Assembly (NCBI RefSeq): GCF_001625215.2 | Contig: NC_030381.2 | Location: 5,357,131-5,421,130 of the forward strand | Reading direction: 5' to 3' | Length of the DNA: 64,000 nt | Source: Daucus carota subsp. sativus | Taxonomy: Eukaryota > Streptophyta > Magnoliopsida > Apiales > Apiaceae | Shown here: one piece after another, positions 23,241 to 34,655 of the stretch | Layout of the letters: each line of letters opens with the position of its first letter | Numbering within the stretch: the stretch's first letter is position 1 | Position numbers and translations under genes: made by a program | Notes under the pieces: generated by a model | What the model was told of the DNA's origin: nothing | The model's input: only the letters and a program-made list of their open reading frames with translations | Databases searched by the model: none

Positions 23241-23891
23241 TTCAGAGAAGTATTGAGAAGCTCAACACAACTCACTTTTGGCCCCTGCAAGATTGCATAC
23301 AATCAGGAACCTCTAACGTCATCTCTGTTTAAATTAAAAGAGGTCGAAATTGCAAACATTCAGGAACCCCCTTACTTGATCTCTGTTTAGTGTTAACCTT
23401 TTCGGGAGTACCTAAGGGGTGCATGAGTGTTTACTGTGTTTTCAGTGCGCCTCTTGACTGAACTATCTTTGTTTAACCATGAATCTACGTTTAATTAATT
23501 AGTCTAGTTCATCTCTTCCACACATGCCAGTGATTCTTCCTGGAAATAGCCGTTCACCAATAATACCATAATTTGAAACCCAAAAAAGATAGAAAAGAAA
23601 AGGTCCACATTTCTCTACTTCAGTTCCTTTGTAATGCATCAAACAGTCTAAAATTCAAATAAGCCAGGTCGCTGCCATAGATATACAAACATTGCAACTA
23701 CATGTTAAAAGATACAGAACTCTGCACCACAAAAACTCGATAGTACTGGAAACTAAATTGTTCTGCAACCTCGTTTAACATTTTCACTTCTGCTTTTGTG
23801 CTAGAAAGTATCCTTGCCATGAGATCATAACAAGCAATATATGTTGCTTCTAATTGCATGCTTAGACCTGAGCCAACGGAACCACACCACA

Positions 23892-25857
23892 CTAATCTGC
23901 AAATTTGATCTTCTTTGGAAGAGGTTGATTGCTACCCACCTGAGAGGTATCATACGTGTTATAAATGCATTCAGCATATTCAAGCTATTAAAAACTCTAC
24001 AGTCTCACTAGTACATCTTTCAGCTATGTTTTTATATATTATAACAAGTAGTTATCACATACTTTAATGTGAGACGGTAATCAGAAATCAAAAGAAAAAG
24101 GTAAATTGAACTTTTAAGGAAAACATATAATGTTGGATTCTTACTATTTCAGGGCATTTGTAATCAATACCAGCATCCTCAATCCTCTTCCGCCTTTTCT
24201 GGTCCTTTTTCATGATACGTTCCAACAATTTCCTCTGGCCCTCTAAAGTTCTTTCCTGGAAATAAGCTCAAACGTTGATCTCGTGTTAGCTGGCGCAAAT
24301 AATTGGGCGAAAGGAACTCCTAAAAGAGTCCATTAGAAGCAAATATCTACCACAGTTGTACCTTGTCATGTCGGCTTCTTTCAATTTGAACCCAGTCCGG
24401 AGCTGTGTACCAGCGGCTAACACCTTTCCATCTGGAAAATGATAAGCTTTATTTTATTTGATATGATACAAACAAAACTCAATAAAAGAGATATGATTAT
24501 ATATATGTCAAATGCATGTAACAATGTAAGGCTACACAATTTTAACTTCAATTTGTTAATACCATTATCACGAAAAATAATATTCTGATATGTACAGAAT
24601 CTCAAATCTACATATATCCACTTAGAAGTTAGAACCCGTATTTGGTAGGGGAAATAAGAGGGGTTTCAGCAGTAAATTCTAAAAGAGTATACTGAACATG
24701 GTTTACTATACAAGTAAAAGACCACACAGAGCATGTTTGCAGTGTCAATATATCGTGATAAATAAATTACCAACACTTACACTTTTGGATGAACTCGCTC
24801 GGGTGGAATGAGCTGAACTTGTAGCAAGTGCTCAAATAAGAGGTAGTTATGCATTGTCTCAGCAACAATTTTGGCCACCTGCAGTCACCACAGAAGTAAA
24901 ATTAAAATAACATGTGTCAGATCTCGGTGAAAAGTCCATTTGTGTGTCCAATGATAAGTGTATAAAAATCGTAACAAGTCCAACCTCAGGGGATTCAAAC
25001 TGAATAAAGCCAAAATTCTTTGATTTTCCTGTCTGTGATGTACAAGTCAAACATTTACAAGTTAGCTAATTAGCTAAAAAAAAAAGATATGATGTATAAC
25101 AGTATAAGATAAACTTCCCACATCAAGTTAATTTTACAAAGAAGTATGATGGATGATATTCAGACTCAGATTTTATAATATAGATCATGCTTTATAAAGA
25201 ATATTATTCAACAATTGATTAAGATGGCCATCAAATAACCAGAAGTACAAATCTTGAAATGTGTGTAAACTCCAAATTGTTTGACTATGCAAAATGTTTT
25301 CATCGACAAAAATACTAATTTTTAGAACCTTTCTGTTCCTTGCAATTCGAAGCCTTTTAATTGTGCCGAATTGTTTGAAAAAGCCTGCAGGAAGAAATAA
25401 AAAAACAAGCAGCACATTAGAAGTTTTGCTTTTAAAGAATAAGGTAGCAGCAATAGACAAGTATATTCATGAAAATTGGGTAAAGTATGTACACAGGTAG
25501 ATCTAGATAAAAAGAAGATAATCACCTTCCATTTCAGTCTCATAAAACCCATGCGGAATTCGACCAATATACAAGACCGTAGCTTTGTCTTCAGACTTCT
25601 TCTCACTCGCCGGAATCTTCCTAGCTGGACCACCTTCTAGTGGCTTTTATTCACCCACAAAACACCAACAATCAGCAACAAAAATACCACATTACCAATT
25701 ACAATCTCCCAATCAACAAGAAAATTAGCATTACCAAGAAATCTGCAGCAGCAGAAGCAGTACTAGCAGCCTCAGCCTTCTTAGCCGAAGCAGCAATCTT
25801 ATTAACCTTCTTTTTCTGCTGTTTCCTCAACGTCGTTTTCTTTAATTTCGACACCAT
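23892..25857 (-). CDS. NIFK-like nucleolar RNA-binding protein (MKI67 FHA-interacting homologue)
   Basis: The protein resembles NIFK/Nop15-type RRM proteins, nucleolar factors of large ribosomal subunit assembly. Eight coding exons join in phase: 25857-25735, 25643-25526, 25384-25329, 25032-24985, 24878-24781, 24431-24362, 24255-24145 and 23939-23892, giving 223 residues. Residues 1-41 are lysine- and alanine-rich ([17 protein letters not shown]), a probable nucleolar signal. One RRM spans about residues 65-140, with RNP2 VLYIGRI and RNP1 SKNFGFIQF. The family's C-terminal segment [14 protein letters not shown] and a basic [10 protein letters not shown] stretch follow. It ends KKIKFAD. All splice sites are GT/AG with good donors. 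The start is the only ATG before the lysine-rich exon, just after a 5'UTR intron acceptor. It looks intact and functional, divergent from SmD1. Confidence 0.92.
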
Positions 25858-26520
25858 CTTACCGACCTGATACCAACACCATTACCCCAAATGTCAAACA
25901 AGAACTTTATTATCAAATACCAAACAACCCAAAACACGAAACAGCTGCATAATTTCACTCGTATAAACCCTATATCTGCATTGTTCTGCCAACAACTCCC
26001 AATTTCCACAAAGCCACATTTTTAATCCAATTACCATCAAACATTCCTACTTTCTTAATTTCTCGATAAACTATCAGCAACCCGACAACAACCATTACGA
26101 AACCGCTAGATATCTCAAATCTAACAAACCCTATTCATGCATTATGATTCCAACATCTCACAATTCTATCATAAATCTCCTCTTTTTACTCTAATTTCAA
26201 TCACTTATTCGACACAAACAAATTATAACTACGAATAATTTTCAATTGGGTATCTTTCTAATAGCAAAAATAACAAACCCAAGTAAATAAATAAACAAAC
26301 ATCAAGTGATACAAATTAAGCTACCAAGCAGTGCTTATTAATCCTTGTACAAAATTAAACGCAACAGTATATGTCTGACACGCGTGTAAGGTATATGTAT
26401 AACTGACCTTGGGAAGTAGTCGGAGAGATTGAGAGAGGGGGAGTGCGGCGGCGGAGAAGTCTCGTTGAGACTTCGAGAGAGAGAGAGAGATGCGGTGGAT
26501 GAATAAAGTTTTATAGAGAG
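25858..26520 (-). promoter_or_regulatory. NIFK-like 5' leader, leader intron and core promoter
   Basis: On the minus strand a leader exon with a GAGAGA-type tract (about 26,468-26,492) ends at a GTCAGT donor near 26,408. An acceptor TATCAG at about 25,867 precedes GTCGGTAAG and the ATG, giving a leader intron of about 540 bp. A candidate TATA box, CTCTATAAAAC, lies at about 26,510-26,520 (minus strand). Exon limits are inferred from splice signals only. Confidence 0.65.
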
Positions 26521-27604
26521 TGTTATTTGGGCTGTCTTAAACCCTGAAAATTTGTTGTTTGGGATTCGAAATTGAGAAAATAGAAGGATTAGTTTGGGCC
26601 CAGTTTAGAACAGGTTGCGTTTTCTTCTATCTTTTACCTATGGTTTTGCTACTTGGTAAACTCAGGGGGTGTGTGGATGATTGGTAGGAATGGGAATGGG
26701 GAATGAGAATGGGGTACCGGAAATGGTAACCGGTGTGGAGGTATTGATTTACCCTTCAAGAGGGAATGAGGTTCCCATTCTAAGCAAAAATTTTACTAAT
26801 CCAAACATAATGTATGGGTATTAGGTTCCGATTCCCGTTAACCGGACTCATGAACCATCAACCAAATGCCCCCTTAATGAATCCACGTACAAAATTTAAA
26901 AAAATTCAAAAAAATTAGTTATTATAAATTATGAATTTATTAATTTATGATTAAAATTATATTAATAAAAAATACTAAATTTTATTAGCGTCTCTTATTT
27001 ATTATTTTTTATTTTAAATATATGTAATATTTTATGAATATATAGCGCATTGTACTTGTGTGGCTAGAGGGGTTCTTTCCCTACAAAGCCGACTTCTGCT
27101 TCCTGTAAAAAAAAAAAAAAAACCGACTTCTGCTTTTATTTTTTTAATTCTTTTGTGTAAAAAGTGGGAATCACGAATAAAAAGTTGAGAATACTAATTT
27201 TTATTTCAAGACTTCTGCTTTTTTTGCAAACAATTTAATTACTTATAAGTATTAATTTAATTTTCACTTCTAATTTTATTGTAATTTTTTAAAATTTATC
27301 CAAACTAGTAATATTTGGAGGGGCTCATGCCTAATTAGTAATTCCATATGTGCCTTGATGAAAAGTATATTCGAGCCCATTTGGTTACCAAACTGGGCCA
27401 CTGCTTGGCTTATTCAACCGACTGGATCTGAACACTTCACACTTGGTTCTATAAATCATATCCGACGTCGTTTTCAGTTGAGAAGCAAAAGTCGAGGGCT
27501 TAAAAGTTAAAACACAAAACCACAAGCCCTAAAACCCCAAATCTCTCTGCTTTATTTCACTAAACTTAGAGCGCCTAGCCCTAGATTTCATCTCCTCGTC
27601 GACA
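26521..27604. promoter_or_regulatory. Shared upstream region between divergent NIFK-like and SmD1 genes
   Basis: On the NIFK side are TTTGGGCTG, TTAAACCCTGAA (telo-box-like) and TTTGGGCCCA within about 26,526-26,602. On the SmD1 side are ACTGGGCCAC (about 27,391) and AAGCCCTAAAACCCC (about 27,522). Site II (TGGGCY) and telo-box (AAACCCTA) elements are known to co-regulate plant ribosome and RNA-processing genes, matching both neighbours. The middle is AT-rich with poly-A tracts and no gene. Confidence 0.6.
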
Positions 27605-30297
27605 ATGAAGCTCGTCAGGTCTGTTTGTTCTACGCTTTTCATGCGTATTGTCTTCGTATAATTTTGTTTTTTTTTTAATTTTCGATTTCTTCGATCTGTG
27701 ATTATGCGTGTAATTTGATTAATTGTGAATGTGTGTGTAGGTTTTTGATGAAATTGAACAACGAGACTGTCTCCATTGAGCTTAAGAATGGGACTATTGT
27801 TCACGGTACTATCACAGGTGAATCTCCCTCCCTCTCTCTCCCACTCTCTCTCCCTTCCATTCTCTCCCCCCCCCACTCTCTCTCTCTCTCTCCCTCTCTC
27901 TCCATATATATATAATATATGTGAAACAAGAAGCTATCGAATTGAATTGAACATTAATTTGAATAAAGTGTCTGGACTCCGAGCATGTAGCTTACTTTAT
28001 AGTGAATTAAAAGTCCATATGTTGTTTTTATTTAGCATGTAGCTTAATTTATAATTAATTAAAAGCAGCTATGTTGTTTTTTATTTCATATTTAATTGTT
28101 TCATAAAATCTTGAAGTTTTGAAATAATGTGATTCCTTTTAACACTGTTAGAATTTGGTTTTGTGTTCATTCTTTTAGCTGTGTTTATTTGTGTTGATAT
28201 TTATTAAAATTGAAGTATGCACAATTAGGTGACCAGTTGGGCAGTATAATTTTATAATTTCGTGTGAGTGATGATGATATAAGTGAGGCTTTTGAGTCTT
28301 TACTATTTACACTTTACATTAAACTATTGTTTTAAACAGAATTGCGCCGATTTGTAGTTTCCGTTTATTACCCCAGTTGTGTCAAGTTGTGCATACTAGT
28401 TTATGCAAATCTACATGTAATGAAGTATTATCCACTTTTGCTGTTGCATCTGTGGTACTTTATAGGGTACAGTTAACTATACTCACTGTGCAAATATTTG
28501 TGTTCTTTGCAGGAGAAGCATGTGTTGTAGGACATGGTTTATCATTGCCAGCCCTGTGTTAGTTGTGTATCACATGTATGTTCTGGGAAGTATAGTGTAA
28601 GGAAAATTACCTTTAATTAGGATTAGCAGGTTAATATTCATTTCTAAAACTGAAACATATTAATATAGTCACTCGTATATGAGGAACTGCAGTAATTTGT
28701 TATAGTATCATTCCATAGAAAGGCTTCGAGTGCTGTATTTCCAGTTAGGTGCGTGTCAGTAGGTTTTATAGGTTTACCCTTCCCAATTGGCTGATTGTCA
28801 ACTTCTGTTTCAAGAACATAAAATTCTGTAATTTGGCATCATGTATGTTTAGAATACCAAAAACTAATTGAAAAGTTATTTCATATTTCGAACTGTTAAA
28901 AGTTCATATAGGTCTACTTTTTGTCAATATGATTGCCTTACAATTAGATATTAAGTTCTATACTGTTGCAGTTAAATGAAATTTAAATTGGAACTTGAGT
29001 GAGATGACCCTGGAAGTCAAAACTGACGGTTTATATTTTACATCTGCTTTATATTTGTTCTCTGCCTTATCAAGTTATGATTTCCCAGCCTATTTTAAAC
29101 AGACCTTTACATTCATCAGGGATAAGTAAAAATAGAAAAGGACCCACCACGTATCTCTTGGCCTATTCTCTTACTCACTAAAACAATCTAAATTGTTAAT
29201 ACCCTGTTTCCTTTTGAACTCTGTGTGCTTTTATTGCTACTTGAAGAGATAGATTTATTGAGGATGAGACGGAACATACCAAGTTAAGTATGTTGAAAGC
29301 CTCAACTGTAGTTGTCTTGAAAGTATTTTGTCTGAGTTTTGCATTTTTAAGATTTCAATTGATTTAGATTATAATTTAAATTAGATGTGTAAACAATTTT
29401 TGTGTGATGTGTGATTTTTTTCAATAATTGGAATTTTCAGTCAGACTTCTTCTCTTTCTTCATGTGTTTTGCTACTGATGTTGACAGAATTTCATGTCAA
29501 GTTGGAACCATATAAATAGTAGTGTATCAATATTAAAAGCACAAGGTGATAAAATGTAGGAGGTTTTTTTTTTTTTCCCTATATGAGCTTTCACGTTTTC
29601 TCAAATCATGTCAATTTCTTGCTACCAACGTCAAGATTTCATTGTCATTAAAGAATCTAGTTTGTCCCAAAAACCTTTTTATTACCAACTGCTAGTGTGT
29701 ACCCATGAGATTTTTTATAATAGTATCTCACTTGAACCACATGACCTTGAATTGATTGATTAATGTTGTGGAGAACTTTTTACAAATATCATGAGAATCT
29801 TATAGAATGTATGATAGCTACTCCTGCGTTCTGGTGACTGATAGCCTCACCTAATGCTATGGAATTTGCAATCATTGCTTTAGTAGTGTCAATTACATAC
29901 TCTTTTCTTAATATTGGATGATCCACATTTCAGGTGTGGATATCAGTATGAACACACATTTAAAGACTGTAAAACTTACACTGAGGGGGAAGAACCCAGT
30001 GACTCTAGATCACCTGAGTGTTAGGGGGAACAACATCTGTTACTATATCTTGCCTGATAGCTTGAATCTTGAGACCTTGTTGGTGGAAGAGACACCGAGG
30101 GTTAAGCCCAAGAAGCCAACTGCAGGTTTTTTAACTCTTTCTGGTTACCACTTATTTTTTGCTAAATACTTTTTCCTTTCGTTATAAATGTTATTGTAAT
30201 TACTATCTACCCTAATTAAAAATTTCACAATTCAGGGAGGCCTGTGGGACGTGGTAGGGGACGTGGACGTGGGCGTGGTCGTGGGCGAGGCCGTTAA
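27605..30297 (+). CDS. SmD1: Small nuclear ribonucleoprotein SmD1
   Basis: SmD1 is a core protein of the heptameric Sm ring on U1, U2, U4 and U5 snRNAs and acts in nuclear pre-mRNA splicing. Four coding exons, 27605-27618, 27741-27817, 29934-30125 and 30236-30297, join in phase to a 114-residue protein, the usual length for plants. It starts [15 protein letters not shown] and has Sm motif 1 ([19 protein letters not shown]) and Sm motif 2 ([15 protein letters not shown]). The C-terminus is the typical GR-repeat tail (about residues 97-114), a target of arginine methylation and a nuclear import signal. The first coding exon is only 14 nt, and intron 2 is 2.1 kb. The gene looks intact. It is the member missing from the duplicated segment downstream. 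Confidence 0.97.
27824..27918 (+). repeat. CT microsatellite followed by a TA tract in SmD1 intron 2
   Basis: Directly after the exon 2 donor lies a long pyrimidine tract of CTCTCCC-type repeats with a run of C, followed by ATATATATATAATATATG. It is low-complexity DNA, and open frames across it on either strand are artefacts. Confidence 0.9.
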
Positions 30298-31233
30298 TTC
30301 TGATGTACTGCTACAATTTTTCCAATATTATGTTTCATTGCATTGTTGGAGTTTATATGGTAATGTGCCAACAGTACCTAAAATGGACGATCGGAGGTTA
30401 TTAGTTTAAGTTATGCACCGAGTGAGATGTGTAGTTTCTGCTTTGTCTATTTGAAAATTATGCTCTACAATCTTACTTCTAAATTAGTGAATTTGAGGCT
30501 CCTTGGATGTTTTGGCTGGTATTGACAAAGCTTCTGAGCTATATTTGGCATGCTTATCGTTATTCTCATTACTTAGTGGTAGCTTTTATTTGCTTGCAGT
30601 TTGCCCAGTAGTGTTTCTAGTTTTTTCTACATCAACCATGATATGATCACATTAGTTTTGAAATTTTAAATTGGCAACCGCGAAGTAATAAAGACCTGCA
30701 TACAAGAAATATGCTGAAGGGGCATGTTCAATTTTCTCTTTCAAGGAGGGTTGTTTTTGATGAATTTTTTTTTAAAGGTGTGTCACAATGACAATATAAA
30801 AATTTGAGGAGATTGATACACTTTCGCAGGTAGTCATAGATGATAGAACTTAGGCGAAATATTACTCTAAATTTCAAGAATAATTATAAAAGTATATTAT
30901 ACTGTCTTTTTCTTTTTTTGAAACCAAGTATATTATACGTCTTAAATAGGAATTTAGGTTATTATTTTGTGCTAATTAATATTTTCAAATTTCAATAGAG
31001 GGGATTGAGATATTTTGGATAAGTTTCAAACTACGCTAACTGAGGAACACACACTTCCCTAACAAAATTAGCATGGGCCTGGTCACGGGCCCACACTAAC
31101 CGTTGCTTTTGGTACAAGACAAGAAGCATCTGACTCAAACCTACACAACACATATATAAACTCTAAACATCTTTAACTTGTGAAACTCAACAACATAGGA
31201 GACTAACTCAATTTCAAGATTCATAAGATTATT

Positions 31234-31437
31234 ATGGGGAAGGGCAATTCGGTGAAGACAGCAGCAGTGGTGCTTGGAGCCCTGGCTCTAGGATGGGCCA
31301 CAATTGAGCTGGCTTTCAAGCCATGGCTTGACCAGGCTCGAAAAGCTATGGACAAGTCTGATCCTGCTAAGGACCCTGATGATGCCTCTACTTCTGCTCC
31401 TGCTCCTGTTGGTGATGAAGAGCAGCCTGCTTCTTAG
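31234..31437 (+). CDS. OEP7: Chloroplast outer envelope protein 7 (OEP7-like)
   Basis: OEP7 proteins are small signal-anchored proteins of the plastid outer envelope, inserted without a cleavable transit peptide and guided by ankyrin-repeat targeting factors. The 67-residue product starts [20 protein letters not shown]. It has one membrane segment at about residues 8-27 followed by a basic flank, and contains the conserved [20 protein letters not shown] stretch. It ends in an acidic, alanine-rich tail facing the cytosol. The single exon and the length match the family. A leader beginning near 31,158 and TATATAAACT at 31,153 fit a normal promoter. A broken second copy lies at 33.4-33.9 kb. Confidence 0.92.
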   Translation: MGKGNSVKTAAVVLGALALGWATIELAFKPWLDQARKAMDKSDPAKDPDDASTSAPAPVGDEEQPAS

Positions 31438-31716
31438 TTTTATGTATATGTGTGTTATTATGTATTGGCTTCGGCCTGGATTAGCCTCCTAGATTTCGCT
31501 AATTGTGATGATTTATCGTTGGGATGTGGTTTGGATTATATGTGATGGATCTTTTGTTATGGAAATTTGTTTTCTCTGTATATTTGGATTAAAAGATGAA
31601 TTATCTTAAACATGGGTTTGAAAAATTTGAAATCGGATTTTATAGGTTGACATATTGATTTGGGATTTTTTAAAGTTTATAAGATATTTTGTGTGAATAA
31701 ATCGAATATTTTAGTC

Positions 31717-33444
31717 TTTAATTTCGACACCATCTTACCGACCTGATACCAACACCATTACCCCAAATGTCAAACAAGAACTTTATTATCAAATACCAAA
31801 CAACCCAAAACACGAAACAGCTGCATAATTTCACTCGTATAAACCCTATATCTGCATTGTTCTGCCAACAACTCCCAATTTCCACAAAGCCACATTTTTA
31901 ATCCAATTACCATCAAACATTCCTACTTTCTTAATTTCTCGATAAACTATCAGCAACCCGACAACAACCATTACGAAACCGCTAGATATCTCAAATCTAA
32001 CAAACCCTATTCATGCATTATGATTCCAACATCTCAAAATTCTATCATAAATCTCCTCTTTTTACTCTAATTTCAATCACTTATTCGACACAAACAAATT
32101 ATAACTACGAATAATTTTCAATTGGGTATCTTTCTAATAGCAAAAATAACAAACCCAAGTAAATAAATAAACAAACATCAAGTGATACAAATTAAGCTAC
32201 CAAGCAGTGCTTATTAATCCTTGTACAAAATTAAACGCAACAGTATATGTCTGACACGCGTGTAAGTTATATGTATAACTGACCTTGGAAGTAGTCGGAG
32301 AGATTGAAAGAGGGGGAGTGCGGCGTCGGAGAAGTCTCGTCGAGACTTCGAGAGAGAGAGAGAGATGCGGTGGATGAGAGTGTTATTTGGGCTGTTAAAC
32401 CCTGAAAATTTGTTGTTTGGGCTTCGAAATTGAGAAAATAGAAGGATTAGTTTGGGCCCAGTTTAGAACAGGTTGCGTTTTCTTCTACTACCTCCGTCCC
32501 TTTTTATCTGTCCATTTTGGAAAAAAAACACATACCAAGAAATAATTGATTATATAAACTTTTTCATTAATATCTTGAAAATGGTGGAATACCCCAACTT
32601 TATGTCTTAAAAACATGAATTCAACCAAGTTTTAAATAAGTCAAACCTTGAAAATTGAAATTATGGAGATATATTTGAAAAACTATCATTAAATTAGTTT
32701 TGAAAGTATAAATGGACAGATAAATAGGGACAAATTTTTACTTCCAAAGTGGACAGATAAATAGGGAGTATCTTTTACCTATGGTTTTGCTACTTGGTAA
32801 ACTCAGGGGGTGTGTGGATGATTGGTAGGAATGGGAATGGGGAATGAGAATGGGGTACCGGAAATGGTAACCGGTGTGGAGGTATTGATTTACCCTTCAA
32901 GAGGGAATGAGGTTCCCATTCTAAGCAAAAATTTTACTAATCCAAACATAATGTATGGGTATTAGGTTCCGATTCCCGTTAACCGGGCTCATTAACCATC
33001 AACCAAATGCCCCCTTAATGAATCCACGTACAAAATTTAAAAAAATTCAAAAAAATTAGTTATTATAAATTATGAATTTATTAATTTATGATTAAAATTA
33101 TATTAATAAAAAATACTAAATTTTATTAGCGTCTCTTATTTATTATTTTTTATTTTAAACATATGTAATATTTTATGAATATATAGCGCATTGTACTTGT
33201 GTGGCTAGAGGGGCTTCTTTCCCTACAAAGCCGACTTCTGCTTCCTGTAAAAAAAAAAAACCGACTTCTGCTTTTATTTTTTTAATTCTTTTGTGTAAAA
33301 AGTGGGAAGCACGAATAAAAAGTTGAGAATACTAATTTTTATTTCAAGACTTCTGCTTTTTTTGCAAACAATTTAATTACTTATAAGTATTAATTTATTT
33401 TTCACTTCTAATTTTATTATAATTTTTTTAAAATTTATCCAAAC
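31717..33444. repeat. Duplicated NIFK upstream segment (second copy)
   Basis: The sequence from CTTTAATTTCGACACC at 31,716 onward is nearly identical to 25,840-27,306. It covers the first six codons of the NIFK-like gene, its leader intron, leader exon, promoter and the AT-rich spacer. Differences are few: single bases, a roughly 17-bp loss that removes the TATA-like motif, a 2-bp loss near TTAAACCC, shorter poly-A tracts, and one MITE (32488-32768). The left junction joins the OEP7 3' flank (TTTTAGTC) and the right junction joins the OEP7 leader at AAACT. Confidence 0.95.
32488..32768. mobile_element. Stowaway-type MITE with an empty-site control in the same window
   Basis: The ends CTACCTCCGTCCCTTTTTAT and the inverse of ATAAATAGGGAG, with shared TATCTGTCCAYTTTGG, are flanked by TA (32486-32487 and 32769-32770). 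The original segment at about 26,625-26,635 reads TTCTTCTATCTTTTACC without the 281-bp element. One TA there becomes two here, which is direct proof of a TA target-site duplication. Confidence 0.97.
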
Positions 33445-33900
33445 TCTAAACATCTTTAACTTGTGAAACTCAACAACATAGGAGACCAACTCAATTTCAA
33501 GATTCATAAGATTATTATGGGGAAGGGCAATTCGGTGAAGACAGCAGCAGTGGTGCTTGGAGCCCTGGCTCTAGGATGGGCCACAAACAATTGAGCTGGC
33601 TTTCAAGCCATGGCTTCGGCCTGTATTAGCCTCCTAGATTTCGCTAATTGTGATGATTTATCGTTGGGATGTGGTTTGGATTATATGTGATGGATCTTTT
33701 GTTATGAAAATTTGTTTTCTCTGTATATTTGGATTGAAAGATGAATTATCTTAAACTTGGGTTTGAAAAATTTGAAATCGGATTTTATAGGTTGACATAT
33801 TGATTTGGGATTTTTTAAAGTTTATAAGATATTTTGTGTGAATAAATCGAATATTTTAGTCAAATCGGAGTTTAGTTGCAAATTGCGAATACATTTTTCA
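33445..33900 (+). pseudogene. Broken OEP7 copy
   Basis: The leader and start (ATG at 33517, [20 protein letters not shown]) match OEP7 at 31,234. After codon 22 four extra bases (GCCACAAACAATTG instead of GCCACAATTG) shift the frame to a quick stop. A deletion of about 145 bp then removes the rest of the coding region, joining ATGGCTT to CGGCCTG; GGCTT is present at both breakpoints. The 3' flank matches OEP7 up to TTTTAGTC and then continues into the unique sequence AAATCGGAG. Confidence 0.93.
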
Positions 33901-34655
33901 AGATTAATCGAGATTTTTTAAAAATGTTATCTTGTAAGCATGGTAAAAAGGCTGTGTTTTCAACTGATTAAAAAGAGTACGTGAACTTCCTTCAAAAAAA
34001 TCACTCATTTGATTGTAGTTCTCTATCAATCTCATCTCATGTGCTGGGTTTGATTCAGAATTGCAAGAATCACTCGTTTATACTTTATAAGCTAAGATGC
34101 TTTACTCCTGACAAAAAAATATAGAAACCAAGATGCTTTACTAAACAAAGGTAGTCTGTGTAAACATTAGTTTCTCGACTTGACTACCTCATAAAACTGA
34201 AAGAAGGGTAGATACATAGATACTAAATGCAATTAACATTCAACAGACAGTAATACATTTAGGGTAACAAATACTATTTCTACCTATACAGAATATGCAG
34301 AGCTCATCTTTGTTACTAACTGAAGCAAGACTAGATCATTATGGCATAACAGACAATCAAGAATGGGTCTCATCCTTTCGTAGCCTCCTGGTGTCGGGTA
34401 GGGAACTAGGTGTAACCTTACTCAACGGGATCTATTGGCGAAAGTACACCCCATAGTTTCTTAACATGCAGGACTTGGACTCTTCACCTTCGGTTATATC
34501 TCTGTGATGATGATCCGTATCAGTCCGTTTATAGAGGGTTTCTGAAATTGTAAAATCTGTCAAACATGAAGGCAGATAATGCAGAATATAAATAATAAAG
34601 ACCACGTCCATTTCTGAGTCACCTTGATACAAAATTGATAGACTGTCTCCAGATG
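33901..34655. other. Spacer, partly 3' flank of the SCY2-like remnant
   Basis: I see no gene here. The part nearest 34,655 would be the 3' untranslated region of the minus-strand SCY2-like copy. An open frame on the minus strand at 34,432-34,632 has no recognisable features. Confidence 0.5.

Noticed and set aside
27529-27876. Minus-strand frame of 115 codons over SmD1 exons 1 and 2
   Set aside because: Its N-terminal part is translated from the CT microsatellite, and the rest lies opposite SmD1; no protein-like features.
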